Source of the DNA: Cyanodermella asteris
Taxonomy: Eukaryota > Ascomycota > Lecanoromycetes > Ostropales > Stictidaceae
Direction of reading: 5' to 3'
Assembly: GCA_900618795.1 (NCBI GenBank)
Contig: UYJD01000001.1
Location: 3,009,654 to 3,073,653 of the forward strand
Length of the DNA stretch: 64,000 bases
The notes beneath the pieces are model-generated. The model did no database searches. It had not been told where the DNA came from and saw only the letters and a list, made by a program, of their open reading frames with translations. Made by a program: the position numbers and the translations under genes. This document shows, piece after piece, positions 12,022 through 22,993 of this stretch. Numbering within the stretch: position 1 is the first letter of the stretch; every line of letters starts with the position of its first letter.

Positions 12022-13036
12022 TGCCGGAAAGAAATCCAGACTGTGTCACGTCGCAATGTTCGGCCGCCGTCGAGGCCGACCGGGGTGGTTGACTCGCCTG
12101 GGTGCACGGTCGCAAATCTTTCCCCAGGTACAACAAGCTCTATTCCACAGTTGGGTCGAAAGCGATTCGTGGGTTTGGATGTGTCGACGATTCAGGGAGC
12201 AGACAAGGTCCGCGGGGCTTCCATGATATCTAAAGGCTGCTGGCCCGATGCAGTTTAGGGCTCCCCGTGTCAGCACTGTAGAGGATGGCCCCAAAGGAAT
12301 TCTTGACAGGTCGGTGGACTGGAGACTGATAAGTGAGTGCAGTAAGCACTATGATGAGTACAATAATAGCAAGATCTCTTTGACAATCTCAAGAGAGCCC
12401 AGCTAGTCACACAGATCATGGTCAGCACCGACGTATGAATGCAAGTTCTTGGGTAGGGAGGTAGGTAGGTGTCAGGCCTTGATGAGGACATTAAGACCAC
12501 CAGTCATGCGCCATCCACCTCGCCTTTCAGCGGCATGATGCTATCAGGTTAACGGACTCGAGATGGGCAAGCCCAGAGGCTGTTCGCAGAGCCTCAAGCA
12601 CACCCTGTACAAGGTGGAAACGGCCTTCAGTGTGAGCTTGAACAACTGCAACCTAAGCAAACTGCCCGAGGCCGATGTCAGACCTGATTGTCGCGCACCT
12701 TCAACATGGAGGGACGCAAAGATGGATCATAATATCATCTCCGAATCGCAGCCAACAGCAACGATACCCCCACCAACCGTGGACAGTTTTCAATTGCTGA
12801 GGCAATTAAAACTTCGCCCAAAGCTTGCCAGACACACGCAGGACATTACCTGCCTCTAGTTAGCTTCAAAAGCTCAAAGTCTTGGCTTACGCTAGCTCGC
12901 CGGGGCTCAACATCGTCAACCCCAAAGCTTCCAAACACCCCTCGACGACCTCTTCTCCTTCTCCACAGTAAAAAACACAACGTTGGATCCTTACAAGGTA
13001 CAAATCAACAATTCCCAGTCACATCCAGCCAACATC
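12022..13036. promoter_or_regulatory. Divergent promoter region between the Zn2Cys6 gene and OPI3
   Basis: About 1 kb separates two divergent start codons. No gene is apparent. The 100 bases before 13037 are pyrimidine-rich, as is common upstream of fungal housekeeping genes. I could not identify a specific operator; one CGG-N-CCG-like search by eye found nothing convincing. Confidence 0.4.
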
Positions 13037-13863
13037 ATGGCGGACACATTGACCAAATGGGTCGACTTCTCCCAGCCCTCAATCCAGCGTAGGTCGACCT
13101 GTAGCTGCTTTATCGCAGTAGTATAGCTCTCCAGTCGGCGACTCTGCTGACGATAGACCACAGTTGCGGCCGCTCAGATCCTTTTCAATCCTCTGTTCTG
13201 GAAGTGAGTGTAATCTGACCGTCCAATCAATCCTCACAAAGACAGAATAGGCCAGGCCACTAACACCCACTCCCCCCCTCCCAGCATCGCAGCCCGCTCG
13301 GAATACAACAGTAAAATCATCACCAATCTCTTCGGCGGCAACCGCCTCTACGGCTGCTACGGCCTCGCCGTGACAATCTTCAGTCTCGGAATCTTCCGAG
13401 ACTTTCTGTACGAGCGCGCGCTGCGGGACCAACCCACCTACGCACCGTTCCTCGAACCGCAGTTCCAGCTGCTCGCCTACGCTCTGCTCGCCGCGGGCAA
13501 CGTGCTCGTGCTGACCAGCATGTGGGCGCTGGGCGTCACGGGCACGTACCTGGGCGACTACTTTGGCATCTTGATGGACAACATGGTGACGGGGTTTCCG
13601 TTCAATGTCTGTGGTGCGCCGATGTATTATGGGAGTACGATGAGTTTTGTGGGGTCCGCGATTTTGTATGGGAAGCCGGCGGGGTTGGTGTTGAGTGTGG
13701 AGGTCTTGACGGTTTACTTGATTGCGTTGGGATTTGAGGAGTGAGTTGACAGTCCTGTGGAGATTTCAGAGCGAAGCCTTACTGACTACTTGATAGCCCG
13801 TTCACGGCGGGGATCTACGCCAAGCGAGAGCAGGAACGAAAGCAGGGCAAGAAGTCGAAATAA
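13037..13863 (+). CDS. OPI3: Phosphatidyl-N-methylethanolamine N-methyltransferase (phospholipid methyltransferase)
   Basis: Exons 13037-13088, 13164-13203, 13285-13740 and 13797-13863 give 204 residues, close to yeast Opi3 (206). The order is MADTLTKWVDFSQPS, AAAQILFNPLFWNIAARSEY, GCYGLAVTIFSLGIFRDFLYE, a helix around LLAAGNVLVLTSMWALG, then GAPMYYGSTMSFVGSAILYGKPAG. The last matches the PxxxGSxxxFxGxAxxxGxPAG block of phospholipid methyltransferases, thought to contact S-adenosylmethionine. The enzyme works in the ER membrane and performs the last two methylations of phosphatidylethanolamine to phosphatidylcholine. The C-terminus is a short Lys-rich tail ending KQGKKSK, which fits a dilysine-type ER retention signal. 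All joins are in frame with standard splice sites. A CHO2 homologue, which makes its substrate, is not in this window. Confidence 0.95.
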
Positions 13864-14160
13864 CGGAGTAGACTTCCCAGTGCCGATTGCCTAGAACGGC
13901 GCCAATGATCAGATCGCAAACGGTGAGCAGAAAACAAAAGTTTGGCGTTTTGTGGTTTTAATCTGGGTCTGCTAAAATTTCAACCGCAACTCCAAAGCTT
14001 CAACGCTGGACAAGCATGCACATATATTTGGATCGCTCAATCTCCAAAACGTTCATCAAATCAAAAGAACAAAATCAAAAGAACAGAGATGAACATCCAA
14101 AAGCTATCCGTCCCTTGATGCAGTCCATTCATTCATATGTCGTTGTCCGGCTCGGGTTGG

Positions 14161-15366
14161 TCAAGTCAGGAAGTAAGAGATTTGCTTCACTGGTGACTTC
14201 TTGCGAGGCTTGTCCTTCTTGGGCATAATCAGACGAGAATGATCTTCTTTCAATGCTTCTTTGGAATAGGTGAGGCGGCGGTGATCGGCCATCTGCTTCG
14301 TGTGGTCGAACAGAATCTGCTGGCTGCGCTCATCGACCCACTGTTTGATAACGATATATCCCGCATCGCGCTGTGGAACGTTAGCGTGCTGACTCCAATA
14401 GATGCAGGCGTCGCAGTGTGTACTTACGTCGTCGAACTTCCAAGGCAACTGGAAGACGTCGAGAGTGTCGGGGCTGATGTACTTGCTGTGCACCTTGATG
14501 TATGTCGGCTTCGGCTTCGGCTTCATGGCCCGCCTGTCGTCGTCGTCCCGGTCGTCGTCGTCGTCGGCGGTGATGCCCTTTTCCTTCCTCTTTTCCATCT
14601 TCTTCAGCTTTCGTCTGGCTTCGGCTTCTGTATAGCCTTCCGTCCTCAGAAGCTCAACAATCTCGTCCTCTTTCTCCTGACGCTCTTTCTCCGCCTTTTC
14701 CTTCTCTTTGCGCGCCTTCTCCTTGTACTCTTCTATAGCCTTCTCCTTCAACTTCTTGTCTGCCTCTTCTCGCTCCTTTCGCTTCTTCTCCTTTTCGAGC
14801 TCTTCCAATACGATCTGTTCTTCGAGCTGCTTCTTGCGCTGCTTTTCCTTTTCCTTCTCGCGAAGCTCTTTGAGTTCCTTTTCCTTGGCTTCTAGTTCTC
14901 TGATCTTATCTTCGTCTTCCTTGCTCCGGTAGTGACGCGGCCGAGGAGACTCGACGCGAATTACTCTTCCCCTGTCGTCGTAATACTCGTCAAATTCGCC
15001 GTCAAAGTCTGGCGTCCGGCTCGGACGGCGGTTACTCGGACGGCGCGCCATCAACGCGCCCTCATAGTTGTGGTAGCCATGGGCGGAGCCCGGTCGCTCG
15101 TGCTCTTCCTTGTTTGCGACTCCGTTCTGAATAATGATATTGGCGGGACGTTGGCCCGAGACCGAAGACGAGCGTTGCGGGCGGCCCCATGGGTCGACAG
15201 GCATCATCAGTTGGCCCCATTGATCTACCATGACTGTTTGACCGTTGGGAGCCAATTGCGGGACGAAAGCATCAGACTGATGACGGGGCCGGTTCGGACG
15301 ATGGTTCCGGGTTGGACGCAGCATGACCATAGGAGGCGTCTCATCGTAGCCTGGCCAGTCAGCCAT
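14161..15366 (-). CDS. DUF8035-type coiled-coil protein
   Basis: Two exons, 15366-14428 and 14370-14161, encode 382 residues. The N-terminal third is Pro/Arg-rich and disordered (WGRPQRSSS, RRPSNRRPSRTP). Residues of roughly 140-270 form a long Lys/Glu/Arg coiled coil (KEKELKELREKEKEKQRKK and similar). Next come an acidic run DDDDDRDDDD and the conserved C-terminal block TYIKVHSKYISPDTLDVFQL then PWKFDD|RDAGYIVIKQWVDE, which I recognise as the fungal domain now catalogued as DUF8035. The 57 bp intron (GTAAGT...CCACAG) is a multiple of three with no stop, so unspliced reading passes through it; the family block is contiguous only after splicing. The tail is basic (KKDKPRKKSPVKQ). Molecular function is unknown. 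Confidence 0.8.
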   Translation of the reverse strand: MADWPGYDETPPMVMLRPTRNHRPNRPRHQSDAFVPQLAPNGQTVMVDQWGQLMMPVDPWGRPQRSSSVSGQRPANIIIQNGVANKEEHERPGSAHGYHNYEGALMARRPSNRRPSRTPDFDGEFDEYYDDRGRVIRVESPRPRHYRSKEDEDKIRELEAKEKELKELREKEKEKQRKKQLEEQIVLEELEKEKKRKEREEADKKLKEKAIEEYKEKARKEKEKAEKERQEKEDEIVELLRTEGYTEAEARRKLKKMEKRKEKGITADDDDDRDDDDRRAMKPKPKPTYIKVHSKYISPDTLDVFQLPWKFDDVSTHCDACIYWSQHANVPQRDAGYIVIKQWVDERSQQILFDHTKQMADHRRLTYSKEALKEDHSRLIMPKKDKPRKKSPVKQISYFLT

Positions 15367-15379
15367 GTCGAAGAAATGA

Positions 15380-15381
<2 letters not shown>

Positions 15382-15412
<31 letters not shown>
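15382..15412. repeat. (TG)n microsatellite
   Basis: About 15 uninterrupted TG units lie 16 bases upstream of the start codon of the DUF8035 gene, so they fall in its 5' leader or core promoter. Confidence 0.95.
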
Positions 15413-15413
<1 letters not shown>

Positions 15414-17242
15414 GTTATCGAACGAGGATAAAATGCTTGTCAAGTCCCGATAAGGCAGACGGGTACAATAGCGTTTGTATAAGGCTGAGGTGGGATGGGT
15501 GAGTTTGGTGGAGACTCTTGGGGCGGCAGGCAAACGGATCGGCAACCGGCCAGCGACGGCCGTTAATAAATGCTTACGGCGGATGGCGATGGGTGCCTGC
15601 AGTATGCCTTAAAGAAGAACACGAGAGAAGTCTTTCAGGCACGAGACCAGACCGGAGAGAAAGCAAACGTGCCGGGCCAGCTGGGGGGCCAGCAGCGGAC
15701 AAGGGCGCAGGATATACTCGCGCCCCGCCAACGACGGCCGATGGACGAAGCTGCAACAGCCGGGCGCAAGCAAGCAGCCCAGAAAGGCAAACGGATCGGT
15801 TCCATGAACACCATCGTCGCACCACCGACGCTGAGCAGTGGACCACCATTACCACCCCTCGACGTGCCAGATCCTCTCTTGGCAATCGACAGTCGTTTGC
15901 CACGCGCTTGTCGATACGCTGAAGCCGCTAGACCGAACTTTTGTCGCCCGTCTATACTTGGAGTCTGGACTGTCTGGGCGCTTGATGGAAGGAGTGTGCA
16001 CGTCTGACTTTAGCAACGGCTGAAACACGTTTTGCCCGGGCTGGCTCGGGCCTTTCTTTTCTGCACTGGGGTGCCCATCGCTCGTCTGCCATGTGTTCGC
16101 TCTGCACACACAGAGACCACCCTGCCGAAGGCTGCCCCCTCCTCGACGCTTCAACGTTCATCCTTGTACGGCTCACCGTTCCGTCGACTTCTGCCCAGCC
16201 GGCTGGTCCTGCAGGAAAGTAACAGAGGCACGCTGGTCGGTAGCCCGTTCTGCATCGGTGAGGCTCTGCCGCTTATCGCTGTCGATCAGTGCTTCTCTGG
16301 GCTGCCGAAAAGTCTTCGCTGCATCCAGCAACGCGCGTGTGAATCGGCAAGAAAATGGCCGTGGGTGTACGTTAATGTCGTGGCGCCACTGGCCAGCCAG
16401 AACTACTGCAGCTTAAAGGCGGACGCCATCGTACGGCCTGGCCAGTTAGCGCGTTCCTAACAGCTTGCTCCCTAGGCAGCATAGGGCATGACAAGCCAGC
16501 ACATGATGGCGGTGTCAGCTTCGGAGAAATTCGTCAACGCTTGCATGCGTCACAGCACAGCATCCTTGCAGGAACGCACATATAAGGTTCTATGCCAAAA
16601 GGCGGGTATATGTGGTTTACGTGAGCGATCCCACAGTCACCTCTTGGACGATCGGTATCGGATATGCTTCGAGGAGGTTGATCATGGTCCACACCTTCTT
16701 AGACACAACCAAACGGTGCACACACCATATTATATGGACCAAGCAAAATCTCAGTGATCCGGTGTACATCCTGTAACAAGAGCAGCCTTTCGTATTAAGA
16801 GATTCTTGCCGAATAGAATGGCCCATCTCAATGCTGTGATTGCGCTGTGTTCGCGCAAAGTGGATCTGGAGAGCGAAGCACAGGAGCGTCCTTGGTCTTC
16901 AAATTATCAACACAGCTGCCTCTCACCGTCGCACAATCTCAAGGCTCAGGAAGCGCCGACAACCCTCTCCTCACGAGCCTACCAACCCCGGGCCGCTGCT
17001 CGTATTTGATGCTATGGTACTCCCGCCAACGAACACATACATCGGTCGTCTCTCATGTGCCGGGTGTAGGCTCATGATGAGCATCGTCGTATTGCTGAAC
17101 ATGCGCAAGGCTGTAAACATCCCGGGTTGACCACATTGCATGCGGCATCGAAATCGATAAATTGTCACGACCCTGCTCGGATTTGACGAGCTGTCAAGGA
17201 GGCCGGGCTCGCGTTGAAGGTTCAGTTCAGCGGAAACGTCGT
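15413..17242. other. 1.8 kb gene-free spacer
   Basis: Frames on both strands are short and mutually overlapping and give no recognisable protein. The left side contains the promoter of the DUF8035 gene; the right side contains the 3' flank of prefoldin subunit 1. Confidence 0.5.
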
Positions 17243-17707
17243 TCATCGGCCACTGGCCTTGCCGAGAATTTGGTCGATTCGCTCTCTCGAATTCTTGTGA
17301 GTCGTTTCCAGGTAGTGCAGTTTCTTGTTCAAGTTCAATATATCAGATTTGAGCTCCGTGGTTTCGGTCGTGAGTCTCTTGCTGACTTCTGTCTTTGGCT
17401 GATGAACGAACCTAGAACATTTAGCACTGTGTATTGCTCAGCCATCAGTGAAGATCTTACATCTTGCCTACACCTTCATAGATATTCGTGTTCTCTGGGA
17501 GAGACTTGAGCTCGTTGGAAGTCAACTCAATCAATCTGATGTCTCTTTGCTTTGAAGCAATGCCGGATTTCACCATGCTGATTTCTCGTTGTGACATGAT
17601 GGCTTGTGTTTCGATCTCTTGCAGCATCTGCCGGATAATCAGCTACTATATCTTTGTAGATGCATTTGGCATCTCACCTTCTGCAGAGCTTCGTTGGGTA
17701 TCGCCAT
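17243..17707 (-). CDS. PFD1: Prefoldin subunit 1
   Basis: Three exons (17707-17678, 17627-17461, 17411-17243) join in frame to 121 residues: MAIPNEALQK | MLQEIETQAIMSQREISMVK ... NIYEGVGKM | FVHQPKTEVSKRL ... KKLHYLETTHKNSRERIDQI. This is the beta-type prefoldin fold: two coiled-coil helices (residues about 5-50 and 75-115) joined by a beta hairpin containing the conserved YEGVGKMF. Prefoldin is a hexameric cytosolic co-chaperone that passes nascent actin and tubulin to the CCT chaperonin; subunit 1 is one of its four beta-type subunits. Introns are 50 and 49 bp with GTGAGA/GTAAGA donors. Because the exons are short the gene shows no long open frame and is easily missed. Confidence 0.93.
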
Positions 17708-19401
17708 CTTCACCGAGTATGATTAAAAAGACGAGAACCAGTTTCGTATCTTTGCGCCCAAACTAGTCTTTACGAGGTTCAACGAAGTTTGTAGTTAGGC
17801 AATACATTCATTCATAAACTCATTCAAAAGCTGCCGGCGAGCATCCAGCGGGCGGCTCGCCGAAGCGGAGGCGTTCGGGCCAGATGCAAAAATCCGCAAG
17901 CTCCGGCGGAGCTTCGCAGACTGTTTTCTTCGCGCACTAAGCTGCAAACATGTTGCTTCTTCTCAACGCGACGCTCTTCTGCGGACAACAGCACAACAAG
18001 CTGCGCCTGAGCGTCGCCAGACAGACAGCTCGGTAAGTTCTCTCTATCTCCTCATCTCACCAACAATCCGGAATGGATGATCATTTTCCACGAACAATCC
18101 AAATCTTATAGCATCATGAATGAGTACTACAAACTCTAGAATTAATCTGATCCCCTCAAGACAAGACATCTGAAGCACGCTTTTGTGTCCGGCGCCTTGC
18201 TAACGCAATCATCAGTGCCTCATGTCCATGACAATGCTCTTGCAACCATCAACTCTACAGATAAGGTAAGACAATCTCGTTTTCTACCACCGCCCATCCG
18301 TGTGATGATACTTGACATCGATTCGAATAGGCATTCCTCGACCTGAATACATTATGTCGAATTTGTCTCTTATAAGTTTCAGCCTTGTCTGACTGGACCT
18401 GCTCGCACATTGTTCTTTGGCTACGTTGATGACCAATTGCTGACCATTTGTCTTATAGGTACGGATACAATCCACACCCTGGCTACTCACAGTTGCAAAG
18501 CATAGCATGAAGAATTTTGAACGAACGGGCGGACAGAACGTGCGCTCCTCTTGCCGCCGTTCGTAAAAGCTAGGGCCTTACAAACTCTGGTGGGCGACGG
18601 CAGGAGAAAGCGATTGTTGAGAACTCGTCAGCTGATCTTGATTGCAACTGTTGGAGAGGATGCCTCGGTCATTGATCAACCGATACTGACCAACGTCCTT
18701 GCAGGTATTTCAACCATCCCGGCATTCCTCGGAAATACGGTCTCGGATCGGATCTAGAAAGATGAACGTTATTCACACTGTTTGAACATGCCCAGCTCCT
18801 AAGTGGGCGGCATTGTCATGAACATATTTATTTAATTACACTGAAAATTCTGATACAAGGTACGCATCCTGTCTGAACTTGCTCGATTTCAACTGACCAT
18901 GCCTAGATCCGATCGAGACCGATTTTCGACGTCACAATGGCCTTGACTGGTTGCTAACAAGTCCAGATGAATGTCCATGAAGATTTCCACAGTATTACTA
19001 CACTTTCGCAAGGTACGCGATGCTCCATTTCTTTTGCCTATATGATGAACAAAACATTCGCTGTGTTCTTTCCTAGCATTGTCATTGAGGAAAACACCAA
19101 ACTTATTCACCTTGGAGAACTGATACTGGCCACCATTTGCTCGTATACTTGAGGCGAACTTTGGGCAAAGGCTAATTCTTGCAGTGGCCCAGCTTCCATG
19201 TTGGCTTAGATAGCTTCAATGCATAGCTTGTCTTTTAGTATCTTACACATCTCACATCATGCTCAGCCTTCAGACCACCCATGACTGCCGCGTCTTTCCT
19301 CAAAAGACAAACTGGGTCTGCCTCCAACTTGACCATGTCCTAAACCTCAGAGGCTACCCATCGTTGTTCGATCGTTCTCGTGCAAAGTCGTGCATCTACG
19401 C
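17708..19401. other. 1.7 kb spacer, no supported gene
   Basis: A 28-codon frame starts at 17950 (MLLLLNATLFCG...) just upstream of a GTAAGT, and several splice-like signals follow to about 19000. I could not chain them into a frame-consistent protein. A partial-gene or long non-coding explanation remains possible. Confidence 0.4.
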
Positions 19402-20254
19402 TCACCGCCATCCGCCCACTCGCCCCTCTTCGAGCCTGGCCCTCTTTTCCTTCCTCAACTCAAGCAGCTTCCTCCCTTCCCTGTACTTTCTCAGCCATTC
19501 CGAGACCTCCCTGTCGCCAGCCTGCCCATCACCCTCGCCCTCCAGGAAACTCTCTTCCATGGCCCTACACCAGGCATCCTGCTCCTGAATCCCCTGACCC
19601 AGCCTCGTATGCACAGCTTTCGGAGCCCACGGCGAAAGCGCATGATCCATCTCTTCCTGCTTCGCCCGGAATTGCCTCTCCAGCGCCGAGGCTCGTAGCG
19701 ACGACGGCGTCAAGCTCGACCTTAATCCTTGTATCTGACCCTCGAGCGTCAGGACGTGCTGCACCAATGCCAGATTGGCTTGTAATTGTGCTTGTAGTGG
19801 TTTCTGCGACGCGGGAAGCGAGAAATGCGCTGTAGATGGGGCATTGAGGAGAGACGCCAGCAGAGCGCTGTCTCGCAGCACAGCTTCCAAATCTGCCTTA
19901 CTGTATCGCCATCAGCACCATTCCCCTCCAATCACGTATATCCCATTCCCCTCGTGACAGTCGAGATCGTATCGCTCACCTTTTATCCCTCAGCACCTCC
20001 GGCACATAAAGCTCCCCGCCCACCAGCTGGCCCGGCGCATTCTGCGCTTGATACCCCCGTCCAGCCTGCGCATTCTGGCCCGGCGCAGGAGACCCCGACA
20101 CCCCAGCCTGCTGCATATCGGCTCTCGGCGGTCCAGGCGGCAGCGGCGGCGGCGGCGGCGACGACGACGGCAGCACCTGTTCGTGCTGGTTCGCGGGCAC
20201 CGCAGCTGGAGAAAAGGCACCGGGTTTGGGCGGCGGAGGCGGCGGACTCGCCAT
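19402..20254 (-). CDS. VPS37: ESCRT-I subunit Vps37 (Mod(r) domain)
   Basis: Exons 20254-19980 and 19900-19402 join in frame to 257 residues. The N-terminus (MASPPPPPPKPGAF, then Pro/Gln-rich sequence) and the block ELYVPEVLRDKS|KADLEAVLRDSALLASLL match fungal Vps37 proteins. The C-terminal 160 residues form the helical Mod(r) domain, ending in a Glu/Arg/Lys-rich helix. Vps37 is part of the ESCRT-I complex (Vps23, Vps28, Mvb12), which sorts ubiquitinated membrane proteins into multivesicular endosomes. The reading frame stays open upstream to 20497, but 20254 gives the family-like proline-rich start. The intron is 79 bp with a GTGAGC donor and ATACAG acceptor. Confidence 0.85.
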
Positions 20255-20625
20255 GGAGAGACCGGCAGCGTGCTGCCCTGAACGGCTGGCTCCCGCAGAG
20301 CTCAAGCAGGTTTTCGGCTCCGAAGGCGAATGAGAGGACGCATAGCCCGACGCGAGATGCTTGAGGTATTTCCGGCTTCTCTTGGCGGATGACGGGGGCG
20401 GGCGTGAGGCAAAACGGAGGGTCGATGCGATGCAGATGGGATGTGCTGCAGCTTCGGTTAGCGGGTGGAGAGTGGTTTTGGAAGGAATGACCCGCAACCG
20501 TTTTTGTGGCCGGTGCTTATCGATAAAATGCCCCTCAGCTCATCAGACAGATGAATATATAAAGCATCGCTCTTTGATGGACGTGTTACGGGGTTAGGTT
20601 TGGAGACTTTTGGATTTTTACGAAA

Positions 20626-22169
20626 ATGGCGCCGACGAAGTTGATCATCGACACGGACCCGGTGAGCTTGATCATCAAAAACGATTGGATTGCTTCTCTG
20701 ACTATATTCGACAGGGCAATGATGATGTACTTGCTATGCTCCTCGCATTGGCTGCGAAGCCAGAGGAACTGGAGGTTTTGCTGATCTCCGTAACATATGG
20801 TAACGTAGACGCGCAAAAGTGAGTTTCGCTTTTCACAGCATGAGCAAGATGAACTTGATCTAACATTGGCTAGCTGCTTGCGAAATGTTGTCACCATGTT
20901 CCACATTATCGAGCAAGAGATGGCGTGGAGGAGAAGTCATGGGTTGCCAGAAGGCTTCGAAACTCTCAAAAGTGTCAAGCCTTTAGTTGCGGTAGGGGCT
21001 AACGCACCTCTCGGCGACCAGCGCATAATGGCAGACTTCTTCCGTAGGTCACTCACCATGTGAACGAACTGGCAGTGGACTTGACTGACGCTCCGAAGAT
21101 GGCAAGGATGGGCTTGCTGATGTTCATGAAACGGTTCGTTCTCGAGATCCTCACACTGGACATAGCAGGCTAACGAACAAAGCATCCGCATTTCACCCCT
21201 TCGGAAGCATGGAAGCACTTGTTCGATAAGAGTACCCCAGGGACAAGCTCAGGCCCAAGAGAGATCAAGCCTTTCACAAACTCGCTGTTCACACCGTCGA
21301 ACAATGTATCGTGGCGTGAAATCTTGCGCATTTTGAAGGAGAATCCCGAAGACACAATATCGATCGCAACAATCGGGCCAATGACTAACCTGGCACTTGC
21401 GGCTGCGGAGGATCCAATCACTCTGATGAGAGCAAAGGAGATTTTGGTCATGGGCGGCGCAGTCGAACAGCCTGGCAACATGACGCCCCTGGCCGAGTTC
21501 AACACCTTCGCAGATGCTCATGCCGCCGCACGGGTATACGCATTATCCTCCCCGAACCCAAAATCGACGATGCCAGTCCACGCTCCCGGGACAGATAAGT
21601 TCAAGAAGGGCGAGAGTCTGGATCCTGAAGCAGCACCTTTGAAAGATTATCCGCACTACAAAACATTAGGCAAGCGTCGACTGAACATAGTTCTGTTCCC
21701 TCTGGATATTACCGAAAGACACCTTCTGCACGGAAAAGATTGGGATCCGGCAGTCGACCCGCTGGTCGAGCGTGGAAGTCCGCTTGCCCAGTGGATGAAG
21801 GCGTGGGTTGGCGGGACGTTTGCTAAGCTGCAAAGTCTGCAAAAAGAGCCCTCAGAGCCGTGCTTTCAGCTGCATGACCCAATGACCATTTGGTATGCCA
21901 TCGACGGCCACCGGAATGCGGCGGAATGGAAAGTGAAGCAAAATGTGGACCTCAGAGTCGAGTCTGCTGGCCAGTGGACAAGAGGGGCGTGCCTCATCGA
22001 CCGACGCACTGGTCGAGGAAAGTATGACGATGACGGTGAGGCCGAGGAGGTTCCTGGGGATGAGGGTGGATGGCTCAGCACCGGTAGAGGTAATAGGCTA
22101 GGTTGGTGTGTTGGGAGTCCAGGCGAATCGATCCTAGGGATGAAGCTTATCGAGGACATTCTCGCGTAG
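20626..22169 (+). CDS. Inosine-uridine preferring nucleoside hydrolase family protein
   Basis: Exons 20626-20661, 20715-20818, 20874-21043, 21099-21133 and 21183-22169 give 443 residues. The N-terminal DTDP|GNDDVLAMLLAL is the calcium-binding DxDxxxDD motif of the family, interrupted by the first intron. ATIGPMTNLALA, KEILVMGGAVEQPGNMTPLAEFN and the aspartate in HDPMT near residue 345 complete the active-site pattern. These enzymes cleave the N-glycosidic bond of ribonucleosides in purine and pyrimidine salvage. The protein is longer than the bacterial type (about 310) through inserts in the C-terminal half, as is usual for fungal members. No signal peptide is seen, so a cytosolic site is likely. 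The fourth intron uses a GTTCGT donor. Substrate preference cannot be inferred. Confidence 0.92.
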
Positions 22170-22192
22170 CGGTATTCTCCGCCATTCTTCTT

Positions 22193-22684
22193 TCACAAAT
22201 ATACACCCTCTTCATCATCTCCAAGCTGTTCCGCTAGCATGCGTCTCAGCTCGTCGTCGTCCAGAGTGCCTCCCGTAGGGCCAGTGTTTGCTGATGGATC
22301 TGGCCGAGAGGTCTCCGCAGCGGTCTGTGTAGATTCGTGCCCTTCTGATGCAGCGAGCGTTTCTTCGCTGGGCGGCGAGAGCTGCCCCGGTTGCGGCTCA
22401 CCAACTTCAGACACGTCCCAAAGGAATCCACGGCCTTCAACTTCTGCCTTGACGAGGTTCAACCTCTCTTCCATTCTCTTGATCACCTGAACGTTTTCCC
22501 AATACGCATCAGCACAGTCCTTGTCTCCTTCGGCTGCAAGAGGCTGCAGTTCATCGTTCGAGCGCTGGAGGTGTGCCACCGAATTACGGATCTCTGCCGC
22601 TTTGGCGTGGAGGGAAGACAGTTGCAGATCGCGAAGTGCTGCAGCAAAACGCTCTGGAGTGATAGGCGCGGTCTGAGCAGACAT
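22193..22684 (-). CDS. Tma17/Adc17-like proteasome-assembly chaperone
   Basis: A single exon encodes about 163 residues beginning MSAQTAPITPERF; one further ATG lies immediately upstream. Residues 10-100 form a helical region with SSLHAKAAEIRNSVAHLQRS, and the (I/V)xHLQRSN motif is shared with yeast Tma17 (Adc17), a stress-induced chaperone for early steps of proteasome base assembly. The C-terminal half is acidic and disordered and ends DDEEGVYL. The assignment rests on that one motif, the size and the helix pattern, so it is moderate. The gene converges with the nucleoside hydrolase gene, with only 23 bases between their stop codons. Confidence 0.6.
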   Translation of the reverse strand: MSAQTAPITPERFAAALRDLQLSSLHAKAAEIRNSVAHLQRSNDELQPLAAEGDKDCADAYWENVQVIKRMEERLNLVKAEVEGRGFLWDVSEVGEPQPGQLSPPSEETLAASEGHESTQTAAETSRPDPSANTGPTGGTLDDDELRRMLAEQLGDDEEGVYL

Positions 22685-22993
22685 CACGATAGTGTTATCG
22701 AAGTATAGTATGCAGTATCCAGGTGAGGCCGAAGATCTCTGGGACGTCAGGTTGGAATGTTGCTGGCGTTGTGGGATGGTGGAAATGCATCATGAAGCCG
22801 GCTCAAGCTCCGCAGGCAACTTTAGCTTCGTTCCGCTGTCCGACCAACACTCCGCCAGCTCTTCGCAACGATGCTCACAACCTCATGTAACACTCTGCGG
22901 CGAGCCCCACTGGCACAATGATTGAAAACCTCGTTCATTACATCCGAAGATGAGCAGTATCCTTTCTCCGGTCCAGGGACTCCGATAGCAGAT

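Noticed and set aside
14239-14895. Leu/Phe-rich plus-strand frame that looks like a membrane protein
   Set aside because: It is the complement of the Lys/Glu coiled coil of the DUF8035 gene; antisense GAA/GAG codons read as Phe/Leu.
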